A DNA stretch of 64,000 nt from Cyathus striatus (lineage: Eukaryota; Basidiomycota; Agaricomycetes; Agaricales; Nidulariaceae): contig JAOVFP010000013.1 in assembly GCA_025738555.1 (NCBI GenBank), forward strand, positions 1,736,001-1,800,000. Direction: 5' to 3'. Positions within the stretch are counted from its first letter, which is position 1. Each line of letters opens with the position of its first letter. Shown here in pieces: positions 12,601 through 24,499 of this stretch. A model generated the notes under the pieces. That model did no database searches. It worked only from the letters and a program-made list of their open reading frames with translations, and had not been told where the DNA came from. The translations under genes and the position numbers were made by a program.

Positions 12601-12819
12601 ATCTAATCTATTCCACAATTGTGACATCTACTGTCCATATCAACTCCACATTGCATCTCTCACTAGATATACACACAATGCACCTCTGCAAATACACTAT
12701 GGTTCTGAACTTGAAATGTGTAAGTCCCCCCCACAGTGTGCTTGATGTTGAGAGGGTCTGTGTGTTGCTTTGGAACACCTGCATGGTGCCAAACAATGTT
12801 CAGACCTTTCTTGCTTCTG

Positions 12820-12935
12820 TACCACCATCATCCCCCTGCTCCCCCACTCTGACCCCCCTCTTTCTCTCTCCCCCTCTTCCCATCCCCCTCCTCCTTCTCT
12901 TCTTCCCCTCCTTCTCCTTCCTTTCTGCCTCCCAG
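12820..12935. repeat. polypyrimidine tract
   Basis: About 115 bases that are almost entirely C and T on the plus strand. Low-complexity sequence inside the CpG-poor block; it creates artificial proline/serine/leucine open frames. Confidence 0.75.
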
Positions 12936-15714
12936 CTTGTCACTCCTGCTCCTGTGTCAGGAAAACTAAGTTTGCCCCACAACAAATTATGTGACATTGA
13001 AATGCCTTAATGCAAAGGCCTGAATGTAATGTGTATAAATGAGGATGAAACCACACAAACCATCTTAATATGTGGCTGGTGGTATTGCAATAAATGTATT
13101 TGTGCTAATGAATCTCAATGCTCCATACTGAGTCTTGTAATTTTAAACATACCACCTAATACATTTTAAGCAATCTAACAATTTCTGGAAAAATTAAATT
13201 AAATCAAGATCTCTTTGAATACTAATTACTGCAAGGGAATCTTGATAAATCACTATATATTCTGTTCCAATGTGTACATGACCAGTAATTTACAGTACTT
13301 ACACTAAGTATTATGCACCAATATATATACTTAAAGTACTAGGAAACAGTTAGTGGCATGGCATAGTAAAGAAAATATCACTTACTGGATCATGCTGCTT
13401 ACCTTTATCTAAAATGTGACTTCAACACATTTCTTAAGCCACGCCATTGGCAAACTCATCACCCTTTTATACATACAGGACACCAGTCTTAGTCAGCATC
13501 CACCAGATCCTGTGCAGTCTTGGCAGATGTTTGTGTTCAGTTCCAGAACCAAGCTCAAGCTTCATCCTGACTACCTTGGACTTGGCCTATGTTGGTCTAT
13601 GATAGTTTGTGCCACAGACCAGTGCACCCAGACCTGTCCCACCCTCAGCGTGATATCTCTTAAGTCTAGTAACTCTCCCTGTCGAAGTAACCAACAAAAA
13701 ATTAATGCACAATGGTTGCTCTTTGCAGAAAACATATTATATATTGTTATATAGAGAATATGATCTTGAAGCTTAGGCTGTTAAATTAATTTTACCCATC
13801 TTGCAGTATGTTGCCAATATTGTATCTACATTGATATATACCCTTAATATTATTGTTGCCTTAAGAAGCATTGTGTTACATTGGTAGTAACAAAAGGCCA
13901 TCTATAACAGTCCTAAATTCATAATTCATTGTAGAGTCTTTATAATATGTACACAAGTGTATTATGATTACATTGCAATGAAATTAGGACTTTTGTGACA
14001 TGTCCTCTTGCTATTCCTTCCACCTCTCTGGGTCTGTTGTTTTACTTTCCCCATCTCATTCCTCTCCTCCCTTCTGCCACCCTGCCATCTAGCTCTCTCA
14101 CTATCCTTCTCTCTTGCATTTCATTTGCTAACCTCAGTAGCAGGTTGTACACTACTGCAAACCACCTCACCTAGTCCAAAATCCACTGAACTACCCCCAC
14201 TATACTACTGTCACCCATGATCCCCAATACAGGAACATGGCTATGGATATTTCTATATGTGTGGTGGTCATGAAATATCTTCCAAGTGAGTTTCACAGGT
14301 CTTCATCCCATCTTTATGGCACATATACCCACCTTGCTTTGTCAGTTTCCAGGTGATACACAGGTGGAACTCTGGGCCATCTTCTAGGCTGTCAACTGTT
14401 TCATTATCATTGAAAAACTCTAGTTTGTGATCTGACTTTCAAACTTCCATGACTCACTTTTCACTGATCTTGACATTTCATATAGGCTCACTGGAGTTGG
14501 TCTTGGATTGATTGTTTCATTTACTCAGTGGGATTTCCCTGTGATATCCCCTAGTTCATCAGTTCTTTTGCATCATTTCTCACATTGCTGATGACATTTG
14601 CAGGTGATGCAGTACAATCTATTGACCACCAATTTAGTTTTTCAATTCCAAGTATTCTGAGTCTGTTCAAATGGACAGTACAATCCAACACATATTCCAT
14701 TATTTAGGCATCAGGTCAGTAAATAGTATGCTGCTCTAATAGCATGTCTTTTGATTGATTGATTGACTGACTAATGAGTTTTAGCAATTCTTGCTATCAG
14801 TGTAACCCCCACCACACATGTCCTGGAACAGAAACCTCAGCTGGGTATGTCACAATTTCTTAAAGTTACCATTATTGGTCCTTCAAGTTTACACAGATCA
14901 GAAGGACTTGAGAGATGGAGGGAGTGGGAAAATGAAGGGGGATGGGGGGTTAGGAGTGGCAAGGTGTAAGGCCTGTCAGTGGCCTATGCATGAAATCACC
15001 TATAATACATAACCACATCAGAATCTTAACAACAATATAATAGAAACAACACACCAGATCATTGTGCACACATGCTGAACAGGCCAGATCAAAGACAGAG
15101 AGTGATGAAGTCAGCAGAATACAAAGTTATTCCACCAAAGTCAATGTGTTCTGAAACCAATGAATAAGTCATGTGCCAGACCAACTGACACCCTCAGAAC
15201 CAAACAACTCTGAAAGCAAACATCCTGATTCAGCTCAGATAATACTTACAGAATCGGACACAGCAATTGACAATGGCAGAAAAGTGACAACACTCAACAC
15301 ATGTTGCTGCATGCATTTCCACAAAGCCATGTCTATCTTTACTATAGTTTACTACTTAAATTTTATATGACTCACTTAGATATTTACCTATATAAACCCC
15401 TCTGTAGCTAGCTACTCTTCCTCAGTGAAATACATCCCATCATATCTATCTCTATCCTCACCCAGTTGTGTTAAGGGTTAGTGGCTCTAGAATTGAGCAG
15501 CCCTTAATCAGTTCTACCACTCAAGCCTTCATATTCACTCTGGTCAATCTCATTTTGCACTCAGTTGTAGCTTAACTCAAGCCTTCAAAGCTACAATCAC
15601 TCTACCATCAAATCTCAAACTCAAATTGACAAAGCACAATGGTTGACAGATGCAACCATGCTTGCAAATAAACTCAAGTCTACACATCAACAACTGCACT
15701 TACCCTTACAAAGG

Positions 15715-15815
15715 TTGAAGGGGGTACTTGGAGGGAGGGAACACATGGAGGAAGGGAGCCCTTGGAGGGAAGGAGCATGTGGAGGGAGGTAGCCAAGAGA
15801 GGGGAGGGATTACAT
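15715..15815. repeat. degenerate GGAGGGA-type tandem repeat
   Basis: Four or more imperfect units of about 20 bases containing 'tggagggaggga' or 'tggagggaagga', each followed by a short variable part. Purine-rich on the plus strand. Confidence 0.65.
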
Positions 15816-15929
15816 TATAGCATATATCTGTACATTCCTGTAAATATCAAATTGTAGTACTGAATATATTTCCATTTGCTCTAAAATTGCTCTGTTGGAA
15901 CCTGACCAGCCCTGTTTTTAATCTGGAAA

Positions 15930-18840
15930 GAGGTCAAAATCAGGGAAAATCCGAAAATTGCAGAATGTCAGAAGCTCCCATAAGTTCTGGATGCTGCCAG
16001 ACCACACCTGCACAACTTTTGACTGGGGGTGACTCTTTGATGATGTGATCAATTGTGTGATTTGAGCTTCCTCCACTAAAGATTACCCTCACTTTTGTAA
16101 GTAGCTGATTATTATTGTTCATGACTATAATAATTCTTACCTTTGTGTATAGATTATTCTGCTCTACTAACCAGTCAACACCTTGGAAGCCATGTTCCTT
16201 TCCAGTTGAATTACACAATCAACTCATTCATATTATGTGCCTGTAAGTGAAATTAGTTTTTAGTTTGAAACAGTAGCTAATTCACCTTACTGCAACTCAG
16301 GAGAATAGACTTCTCTCATATTTGTCATAAACTGCAGCATCTGTGTTGCATATTTATGTTTTCCACTGGCTTTGAACATGTAGACCCATGATAAGACTGT
16401 TGCCTCTACACATCAAATACCTCCAGAGTTCATTGCATGACTAAGTTCTACATATAAAAGCTCATCCCTGTTTTGCAAAGCCTGATTTTCAAATACTTTG
16501 TCACATTTATCTACTGGATTGTCTCATGCTTCACTAATGGCAGGAGTTGTTGCAACATATTTTTCAACAGTTGCCTCTGACATCTCCATAATTAAACTCC
16601 AGGATGGCTTTGATTCTGCAAACTTTTCTAGAGTGTTTGATGATGTGTTGTGTGCTTTTGCCTCTAGTCTCCAACAATCCAATATGGAAGCCCATAAATC
16701 ATGGTGTATGTTATGTACCAATTCCCTTCCTACTGGGAAACAAATGTGAAGATGCCCAGAAGGCATGGGAGAACTATAATGGAAACCCAAAGTGAGTACA
16801 GGTACAGGAACAGAAGCGGGAGTGCAGAAGTGAACTGTGGCTTCAGCGTATGTGCTGCGCCACCTGGATATCCCCAGGGAATGGTTTATATTTCACAACA
16901 GATGATATCCAATGTAAGGAAATGTTCCAGAGTATATGAGGGGCTTTGCCACTACACTAGGCAGTGGGAGAGTGACCCAAAGGAAAACCCAGAGTGGGTT
17001 TCAGAACTTAGAGTAGGAAGAAAGTGTACAGAGTTGATATGAATACTGAAGACTACCTAGTACATTTGGAAGACTATTTATATGTACTAGTAAGATGTAG
17101 ATACGAATCCGGAGACAGAATACTAAGTGTAAGTAAACAAAATAAAGACTGGGCAAAGAGGAGTAGTGGTGCAAATGACATGCTCAGAATGAAGAATAAG
17201 AAACTAAACTACATTGACCATAATGAAATGTACAAGTGAGAATGGAAGAGTGGAGTAATGGTATAATGACACAGTGAGGCCATCATAAGAGAAACTACAT
17301 ATCCAAAGTATCTGATAGAAAACCCAATGGGTTCCAGGTATGTTCCTGGGTGGGAACATCAGGAAGTGTAAACCCATAGCAGGTACGTTCCGGGAATGGA
17401 TGGGGTATGTTGGAAGGTCATGTGGGAACCTTTGGTAACATCGGCATGGTATAGCTGGGCATGGATATAACAGTGTATCACATCATGCATCATGCAAAGC
17501 CCAGGTTTTCTTCCAAATTTTAGTGTGTCTCCTGGGTGTAAAATACCAGCATGATTGAAAAGACTATTGACATCTGTTCTTACAGATTTTGATTGAACCC
17601 AGATTATTCAAATTGTATCAGCACAAGCCATTTTGTAATGAAATAGTCCAGGTATAAATATAATGTACTGAAATTGTTGCTTGAGTGTTTCCTCTATTCT
17701 TCAAGACTTTTGAACAGAGTCTAACCTTTCCTTTGTCAGGAGATCACCATGAAATATTAATATGAATACAGTCATATCTTTGTCTTTGTGTATGTTAAAC
17801 TTCTTGCTGCTGGGTTCACCAATTCCACCCTGTTGAAGCAAATTCTCAAAAACCTCAATATTTCTATCTACTGTTGATTCTTTTATATTTGTTGCTCAAC
17901 AAAGTATTTGAGTCATTTTGTGCTAAGGAATTTTATTAGTTAGTTTCAGCTGGTCTAATTGTGCTGCAAGATATTCAAACCCTTTTGCACAGTGAAGTAG
18001 TATGTCTCATACATGTCATGTAAAGTTTCCACAGAGTTTGCTAAGTCTCTCTCCAGGAACTTGGTCATTTGATGTACTTTGTTGGTGAAATTTTAGCATG
18101 TCATTGAGATCAATTTTAATAGGTATATCTCTTGGAGAAGGATTTAATAGGTCTTTTTTCATAACTCATCAGAACAGTGAAGATGTTTCTTATTTTCAAT
18201 GCCATATAGTGGTATGGCTGTAGCTGATGTTGCACTAATAAAATTGAATGAGCCATTTTCAACTGTTGGTTCAGATGACCTGAAATAGACATCAAAATTA
18301 TCATATGCAAATGCTGTTGTGAGCTTTCCAACAGAGTCTTGTAGTCTTGATTTTCTACAGAAGTATCTCCAGTTTGGCTCCCACTTTTATTAGGATCAAT
18401 TTGACTATTTTCTTGTTGACTAATTACTGATTTAGAAGGTCTTAGCCATCTTCTTTGAGGGTTTGCATTCAAAATTGCATTGACAATGTCCCAAGTATAT
18501 GGTGCCTTCTCCCTAATGGTCACTGATGCTTTCTTCATAAATTCTTCCTCTAGGCATGCATCTGTTGCATGTACTACACCATATTGGAGGCCATTGTGTT
18601 TTTGCAAGAGCTCTACAAGTTCATTGCACAATGATTCTTTCACAAGAGAGAATGCCCAGCCAAATATTGAAGCTGTATCTGCAGATTTATGCAGCTTCAT
18701 GCATATGCTTACTGCATCATTCTGCAGTGTTTGATGGGATTCTGATTTATGAAATACAGTATCAAGAACACCATGAATAAAAGTTGAGAGAGTGAACCCA
18801 TTGCTTTTGAGACATTGTTGAACAGCTTGCAGTCAAGTAT
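15930..18840 (-). pseudogene. DUF6589-type element protein, decayed and split by an LTR
   Basis: Reading the minus strand from right to left gives successive pieces of a DUF6589-like protein: TLSTFIHGVLDTVFHKSESH, KASVTIREKAPYTWDIVNAI, HGDLLTKERLDSVQ, FIPGLFHYKMACAD and MMHDVIH, then after the LTR DLWASILDCWRLEAKA, ELSHAMNSGDVEVLEATVL and DWLVEQNNLYTKVR. The pieces are broken by stops and frameshifts, several explained by CGA to TGA. DUF6589 proteins are abundant, repeat-associated proteins of mushroom genomes with no settled function. The relic is interrupted at 16709-17472 by a solo LTR, and its upstream side at 18841 by another. Confidence 0.75.
16709..17472. mobile_element. solo LTR, 764 bp, with 5-bp target duplication
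   Basis: Begins TGTTATGTACC and ends GGATATAACA, so the ends are TG...CA with a short inverted terminus. It is flanked on both sides by GTGTA (16704-16708 and 17473-17477). Removing the LTR and one GTGTA restores the DUF6589 reading at the histidine-rich MMHDVIHH position. It keeps several CG dinucleotides that neighbouring sequence has lost, so it inserted later. An internal stretch (tggcttcagc.tatgtgctg) is shared with the LTR at 18841. Confidence 0.9.
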
Positions 18841-19492
18841 TGTCATGACTGTACCTCTAGCCTGACTTGGCAGTGGAGTATGAAGGGGTGACTACAAATA
18901 AGTGAGGGGTGAGTATGAGGCAAGAACAAAGCTGACTCAGGGAGTAGGACTTTGGCTTCAGCTTATGTACTGTGCCCCTGGGATTCCCAGTCCTAGATTT
19001 TGGAGTAAGGGTGAGCCCTTTGGAGAAGACAGGAGATGAGAGATGTAACTCAAGTCAGACTAAAGGGTGAGGATGTAGTTCAATATAAAACTGAAGTCTA
19101 AGTACAGTTGTTGTGCTACTTAAATACTAGAGGATTGGAGTAAGTAAAGGCTGCTGGCCAAGACTAGCAGAGAAGTACAGTCAGGGTAGGCATACATGGG
19201 GTGAAGACTTTAACTAATTAAACATAATAAAACATGTTGGAGAAGTGAGCATGTATGGCAGTGTAAAGTGAAACTGATAGTGGTGCACTTAAGAATGATA
19301 AGTGACTCACTTAGGAATGTATACTACAATTACTGAGGGAATGGCTCAGTAGAACAGAGAAAAGGAAATGAGAGTAATCTATGTACAGTAATCAATATGT
19401 AAGAATAGAAATGTAATCAAGTTTGGAGTAAACAAAGGGAAAGGTGGAGTAAGGGACTAGGAGTCCAGAGGTAGGTGATATGGGATATGACA
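18841..19492. mobile_element. solo LTR, 652 bp, with 5-bp target duplication
   Basis: Begins TGTCATGACTGTACC and ends GGATATGACA, flanked by AGTAT at 18836-18840 and 19493-19497. TG...CA ends and a 5-bp duplication are diagnostic of an LTR. It is related to the repeats at 19536-20218 and 20219-21051 and, more distantly, to the LTR at 16709. Confidence 0.85.
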
Positions 19493-19535
19493 AGTATGGA
19501 GGTCCATTGGGGAGTAAGAAATGAAATACCACATT

Positions 19536-20218
19536 TGTCACAACCATGCCCCTAGCTTGACTTGGCAGTGGAGTATAAGGGGTGTCAGAAAACCCGGTTA
19601 AGGGTGCTTCCAGGCATCCTCAAGAGAAGTAGAGAGTAGAGAAAGTAAGCTTTGTCTTTGCAGGTAAGGAGTACAAACGATGTGCATACTAGCTAAAATA
19701 CTCTATCAAAATATTCCATATCACATGACCACTGTGAGAGCACAACCCAATTCTGACAAGGGGGTGACTGCAGAGAAGTGAGGGGTGAGTATAAGATGAA
19801 AGTGGAGAATGAGAACTCAGGGGATAGGACTTTGGCTTCAGCTTATGTGCTGTGCCCCTGGGATTCCTGGTCCTGGATTTTGAAGTAAGGGCAAGCCCTT
19901 CAGAGAAGACAAGAGACAAGAGGAGAGGACAGAGGATGAGAGATGTAACTCAAACAAGACTAAGGGTGAGGACATAGTTCAATATGAAACTAAAGACTAA
20001 GTACAAACTGAGTGCTACTTAAATACTAGAAGTTTTGAGTAAGTAAAGGCCGGTGGAGAAGTATGGCCATGTACCAATCCCTAAGAATGTAGACTAATCT
20101 TAATTTAATATAATAAAATGTGTCAGAGGAGTGGGCACATATGGTGGTGTAATGTGAAACAGACAGTGGTGCACTTAAGAATGATAAGTGACTCACTGTG
20201 AGTTGTACTCTACAATAT
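19536..20218. mobile_element. truncated, rearranged LTR of the same family
   Basis: Starts TGTCACAACCATGCCCC, parallel to 18841 onward. About 180 unrelated bases follow 19588; the homology resumes near 19766 and runs to about 20215, where the next LTR-like unit begins. No matching end or target duplication was found. Confidence 0.6.
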
Positions 20219-21051
20219 TGTCATAGCTGTACTTTTCCTACCTTATTCCTGCACTTCTACTCCACACTCTCTGCACTCTCTGCACTTCTTGACTTGTGTA
20301 GATATCATCCTTTCACTTTTCCCTTCCACTCTTCTGACTGAAAGTCACTGAGCTTATGTCACCTTACTCATCTGGTTCACTATCCATTCTCCATTATGCT
20401 TTCTCCATCATACCCCAGGTATACTTGCTCTCAGCATTCATCCCAATTCTTAGTTCATTCTTGGTACATATTATATTCACTTACTGCTCCACCTTCTGCC
20501 ACCATCTTATTATCTTTATCAACTAATGTACTATGATCCCATTTGTTCATCAGTCATCAGTGAAGTCATATAGTACTTAAGTAGCACATCTTGTACTAAG
20601 ACCAGTCAGTTCAAATATTGACTAAGTTATGGTCCTCCTTACTTGTCCTTGAGTTCTACTCATCTCCAGCTTATTCATTGCTTCCACAGCAATTACTCTG
20701 CACTCTGCACTCTGCACTTCTGTCCCTCTCCTATTCTGCACTCCTGTCTCTCCCTTCCATACTTCAAAATACTGGACCTTGAGAATGACAAGGGGTGCAG
20801 CACATAAGCTGAAGCTGATGGTCCTTCTGTCCCACACTTTCTACTTTTACACTCCCAACCTTACATAGAAATACTGGTCTTGACAAATATTAAGGAACTG
20901 GATCAGCAAGACAGAAGAAGAAAGGCATGAGTAAACTATGTGCAGTAATCAATAAGTAATAATAGGAATATAATCAAAAGTCTGGAGTAAGCAAAGAGAG
21001 AGGCAGAGTAAGGGACTAAGAGTCTGGAGGTAGGCAATATTGGATATGACA
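20219..21051. mobile_element. composite LTR unit with an inverted segment
   Basis: Starts TGTCATAGCTGTAC and ends GGATATGACA. Its interior (about 20620-20830) is the reverse complement of the conserved LTR stretch containing 'cttcagcttatgtgctg'. It abuts the truncated gag frame at 21052. This looks like recombination between oppositely oriented LTRs or nested insertion. Confidence 0.5.
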
Positions 21052-21447
21052 AGGTTGCCCAATATCATGGACAGATTTGTAAAGCTGCTTCTTGAGCTCA
21101 AACTGAGATGCATGTGAGTCCTTCTGATACTCAGACTTGAGGCTAGTGTAAACATCAAATGCTGTTTGAGCTGGGGATGTTTTCTTGAAGTGGGCATCAT
21201 GAACAGCATTTGATGAAATGGTCTTGTAGAGAGCCATGTGAGCATGGGTATTGATAGCAATCCATATAGTATGATCCTTGGATTCCTCAACAGAAGGGGC
21301 AGTAGATGTGCCTTTTATATGCCCCAGCAAATCCTTATCCTCTCCAAATGTCATCTCCAGCTCCCTGTTCCACATTGGGTAGTTTGTCCCATCAAAATGG
21401 TTCTGGAAATCAAAGGTCCTGAGAAGTTCATAGACTGTTGGGGCCAT
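21052..21447 (-). pseudogene. Ty1/copia-type gag fragment
   Basis: ATG at 21447, MAPTVYELLRTFDFQNHFDG, then NYPMWNRELEMTFGED and DLLGHIKGT. The tyrosine-x-x-tryptophan core followed by a glycine-threonine turn is the usual gag start of copia elements. After HDIGQP the frame runs directly into LTR sequence at 21051, so the element is truncated. No protease, integrase or reverse transcriptase is seen nearby. Confidence 0.7.
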
Positions 21448-21706
21448 GGTGGTGGTTGACAGTGGTGGGAGGCAAAGAAAAAAGGAGGGGTGTGTGGGAT
21501 CAAAAGATCAGAAGAGGAAGGTAAGAAATTGAAAGTTTGTTGGCAGGTTGAGTGGTGAAGAATTTAAGCACAGGTGGAGCCCATAATCTGTGAAGAATAG
21601 AAGAGGGGTTTGAAGAGCTGACTGTGGAGGAAGATCAGATTGAAAATGCAGACCAACAATGGTGACAGACAAAGCTGTGTACTGCACAGAAGCTATGATG
21701 CATGTA

Positions 21707-22972
21707 CAGTTGAGGACAGTCAAAGTCAACAAATTTTATAACTCAGCTGCATGATTTTTTATGAAAAAACTAACTTCATATTCAGATTCAGTGGTCTAAA
21801 ATATGTTAGAAAATGCATTTTAGAAGTTATTCCCACAATATTTGAAGGTGGCCAAAATTTTCAGACAAAAAAATGAATTGTATGTACATGTTTGAACACT
21901 ATTAGGTAAGTCAGCACCAATCTTTACCATGATCAATCACTTCCATAGCCTCTATTGCTGCATTAGACACTCCTCTATGCTGCTTCTGCCATTGTACTGC
22001 CCTGAAAATCCTTTTTTGTAGTGACACTGTGTGAGAGGATTTGCTCACTACATCAGGTCCTTTTATATATTGTTTGGGGTGCTCTAAAATGCAGGTAAGC
22101 TTGGCCTTGAATAATAATTGTTGTGATTATATACTCACCTTTTCTGTGAACCCCTTTGCACTTCTTCAATGTTGATGGAAGCCATTCACCATCCTTATCA
22201 TCAAGCTTTGGCACCATATCTACCAGCGTGTCCCCAAGATTGACATCCTCCCATGCATCAATCTCTAACTCATTGTCATTATCTGACTCAGTTAGTGCTT
22301 GATCTTCTATTTCCCAGTTCACTCACAGGCTGTCTAATACAACTAAATCTTCATCCACTGCCTGATAAGCTGGGAGATCTGAATCAATAATTTGAGCACT
22401 TGGAGTTGACACATCTTCACTTGATATATCTAAAGGGGTTGGTGATGCTTGAGACAGATTTCTTAGTCCAAGCATATTAGGCTTGTGTTTCTTTGATGGA
22501 TGACCTTAAGGATGGCTCATGGTGGTGGTGGAACAAATTACATTGCAATTGACATCTTACAATACTTGTCTTGTTGTATTTAGTGAGTGTGAAAATAAGT
22601 CAGATAGCAATTATAGCATCTTATCTTGCATCATTGTTCCTATTTGGCAGTTCACACCATGTACAGATGCAACTTTTGTTTGATTTTTTGCTCAACAACT
22701 ACTCAATAAAATGTCTTAATACATTGGAATCATTAATAATGCATAAAAAGGAGTCTATTGGCACTTTTTCATGAATTAAATGGTTTTTTTTACAGTTGGC
22801 CAAATTTTTTGGGAATAAAAAAATTGATTTCCATTTTTAGAAGGAACAGCTTGTAGGATCATCATGAAAATTGTATCAACTGAAAGCTATTTCAAGTAGC
22901 TTTCATTCCTGAAGAAGTCCAAGGCCAAAAAAATTGTTTATTTTTTTTGCTGACTTTAATTGTCCTCAACTG
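21707..22972. mobile_element. TIR element with TA target site, 1266 bp
   Basis: The left end is CAGTTGAGGACAGTCAAAGT and the right end is its near-perfect inverse, with TA immediately outside both (21705-21706 and 22973-22974). The inverted ends extend over about 30 bases. TA duplication and CAGT ends point to the Tc1/mariner-pogo superfamily. The interior carries an acidic decayed ORF on the minus strand but no visible DDE catalytic region, so it is non-autonomous. Confidence 0.8.
21900..22545 (-). pseudogene. decayed ORF inside the TIR element
   Basis: Two exon-like parts. The first (about 22140-22500) reads MLGLRNLSQASPTPLD, then an acidic region with EIDAWEDVNLGD and DDKDGEWLPSTLKK, broken by an in-frame stop near 22322. 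After a GTGAGT donor a second part reads GPDVVSKSSHTVSLQKRIFR. This resembles an accessory or N-terminal protein found in agaricomycete transposons; the assignment is tentative. Confidence 0.45.
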
Positions 22973-23481
22973 TATATACAGAGAATGATTATGTAACTAT
23001 CTTATGTAACTATGTGGCTGTGCCTCAACATAAACACCCAGATTCTAACATAGTAATGTGTGAACATTGAAGGTTTAAATGTTTAAGTTCAAAACTTCAA
23101 ATGGCAAGTGAGAAAGTTAGCACATGATCACTTCACTGTGTTTAGTTTTGATAGTATGCATCATGTGCATGTTGAACTTGACATGTCAATGATCATACTA
23201 ATGTATTCCCCCACCTTTCCTTCCTTTCTCTCCCTCCTTTCCCTGCCTGCCACTTGTGCTCATTCATCTAGCAAGATTCAGGTTTTCTATTTTAAGATCT
23301 AACTCACATACAGTGCTCCTCTACTTCCACTCTACACACTACTTACACCAGTCTCTTGCACACTATACAAGTATCTACCACTGGTCTCACAAGATTTCTA
23401 CCTGCTGGGCTCATACTCCACTCAAGATGGTCTTTGTTCTCTGGTATGTATTTGAACTGTCTTCCTTTTTTAAGTGTGTAC

Positions 23482-23665
23482 TCATTGAGTGGTGCTGCTG
23501 AATGATAGAGAGTGGGGGATATGGGTGGAGATGTGAGGCTGGATGTTGTGGGGCTGGATGTTATGGGGTGCACTTGTTGTCATTGAGTGGTGCTGCTGAA
23601 TGATGGAGAGGGGTGGGATATGGGTGGATATGTGTAACTGGATATTTTGGAGTGCATATATTATA
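23482..23665. repeat. tandem duplication of about 95 bp
   Basis: Two units, each starting 'cattgagtggtgctgctgaatgat' and running through 'gggatatgggtgga' to 'tggatgtt..ggggtgca'. The second is shorter and more diverged. Confidence 0.7.
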
Positions 23666-23873
23666 TTTCAAGTGGATTATTATAAGTAGATATGTTATGT
23701 ATATGTTACTGCAACCACCTTATTGTAATACAATAATAATATATAATTAACTGACACCTATTATACTGCACTGAGTGAAAGAACAGTGTGCTTATAAGTA
23801 TTTATATTTTATTTATATGTGCTTATTACACTTTAAATGAACTACTCAGTCCTTATCTGAACTAAAATTGTGT

Positions 23874-23956
23874 AAATAAGGTCAAAAAAGATGGCATAAG
23901 GAGTACCCCTTACTATTTTTGCTAATAGTGCTTATTTCCTTTTTTTGACCTTATTT
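23874..23956. repeat. perfect 16-bp inverted repeat around a 51-bp loop
   Basis: Left arm AAATAAGGTCAAAAAA (23874-23889) and its exact reverse complement at 23941-23956. It could be the core of a small foldback element or a cruciform-forming site; no target duplication was found. Confidence 0.65.
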
Positions 23957-24100
23957 TTGCTTTTATTTACTTAAATCTCCTAAAATTTGCTATTTAAGCA
24001 GGTGAGGTTTTTCCTGATGAATGTATCATCATAGAAAGCCTTTGTCGACTCTGCAGTAATTATATTGATAACAGTCTGTAATTGCATGATTAAGATGACT

Positions 24101-24418
24101 TCAAGATTCCTTGGGGACATTGTGATTCCATGCATCTAAAATATGTTCAGGTAAAAAGGAGGCCTTCTCTTGATAACAAAGAGCCTGGACAGCATGTGAT
24201 TTAGAATTATAAAAAGCATGAACAAACTCATTACCTGACTGATATCTAACTTCTTTGAGTGCTTTGATAGCATGAGTAACTTTCAGACTGGTTTCTTTAC
24301 TCTTCTCTGACATTTTGAGCCTTTTGAGATGAAGGAAGACAATAAAGAATGCAATCACCTCACATTGATCTATTGATAGCTTTGAAACACGTCCAAATTG
24401 GTGCACGTGTCTAATCAT
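24101..24418 (-). pseudogene. ORF in transposon block, unrecognised
   Basis: 105-residue open frame starting MIRHVHQFGRVSKLSIDQCE, then IAFFIVFLHLKRLK and ends KES. It lies in the CpG-poor block and looks like real but decayed protein sequence. I do not recognise the family. Confidence 0.3.
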
Positions 24419-24499
24419 GTGTATCGTGACTCACTTATCAGTGACACTTTACATCAAACCAGTAACTTAAGCTTGAAACCTATTCAAATCATTTGAAGT

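Noticed and set aside
12573..13010. Open frames with proline/serine/leucine runs on both strands
   Set aside because: They are produced by the polypyrimidine tract and CpG-poor low-complexity DNA; no domain and no codon pattern.
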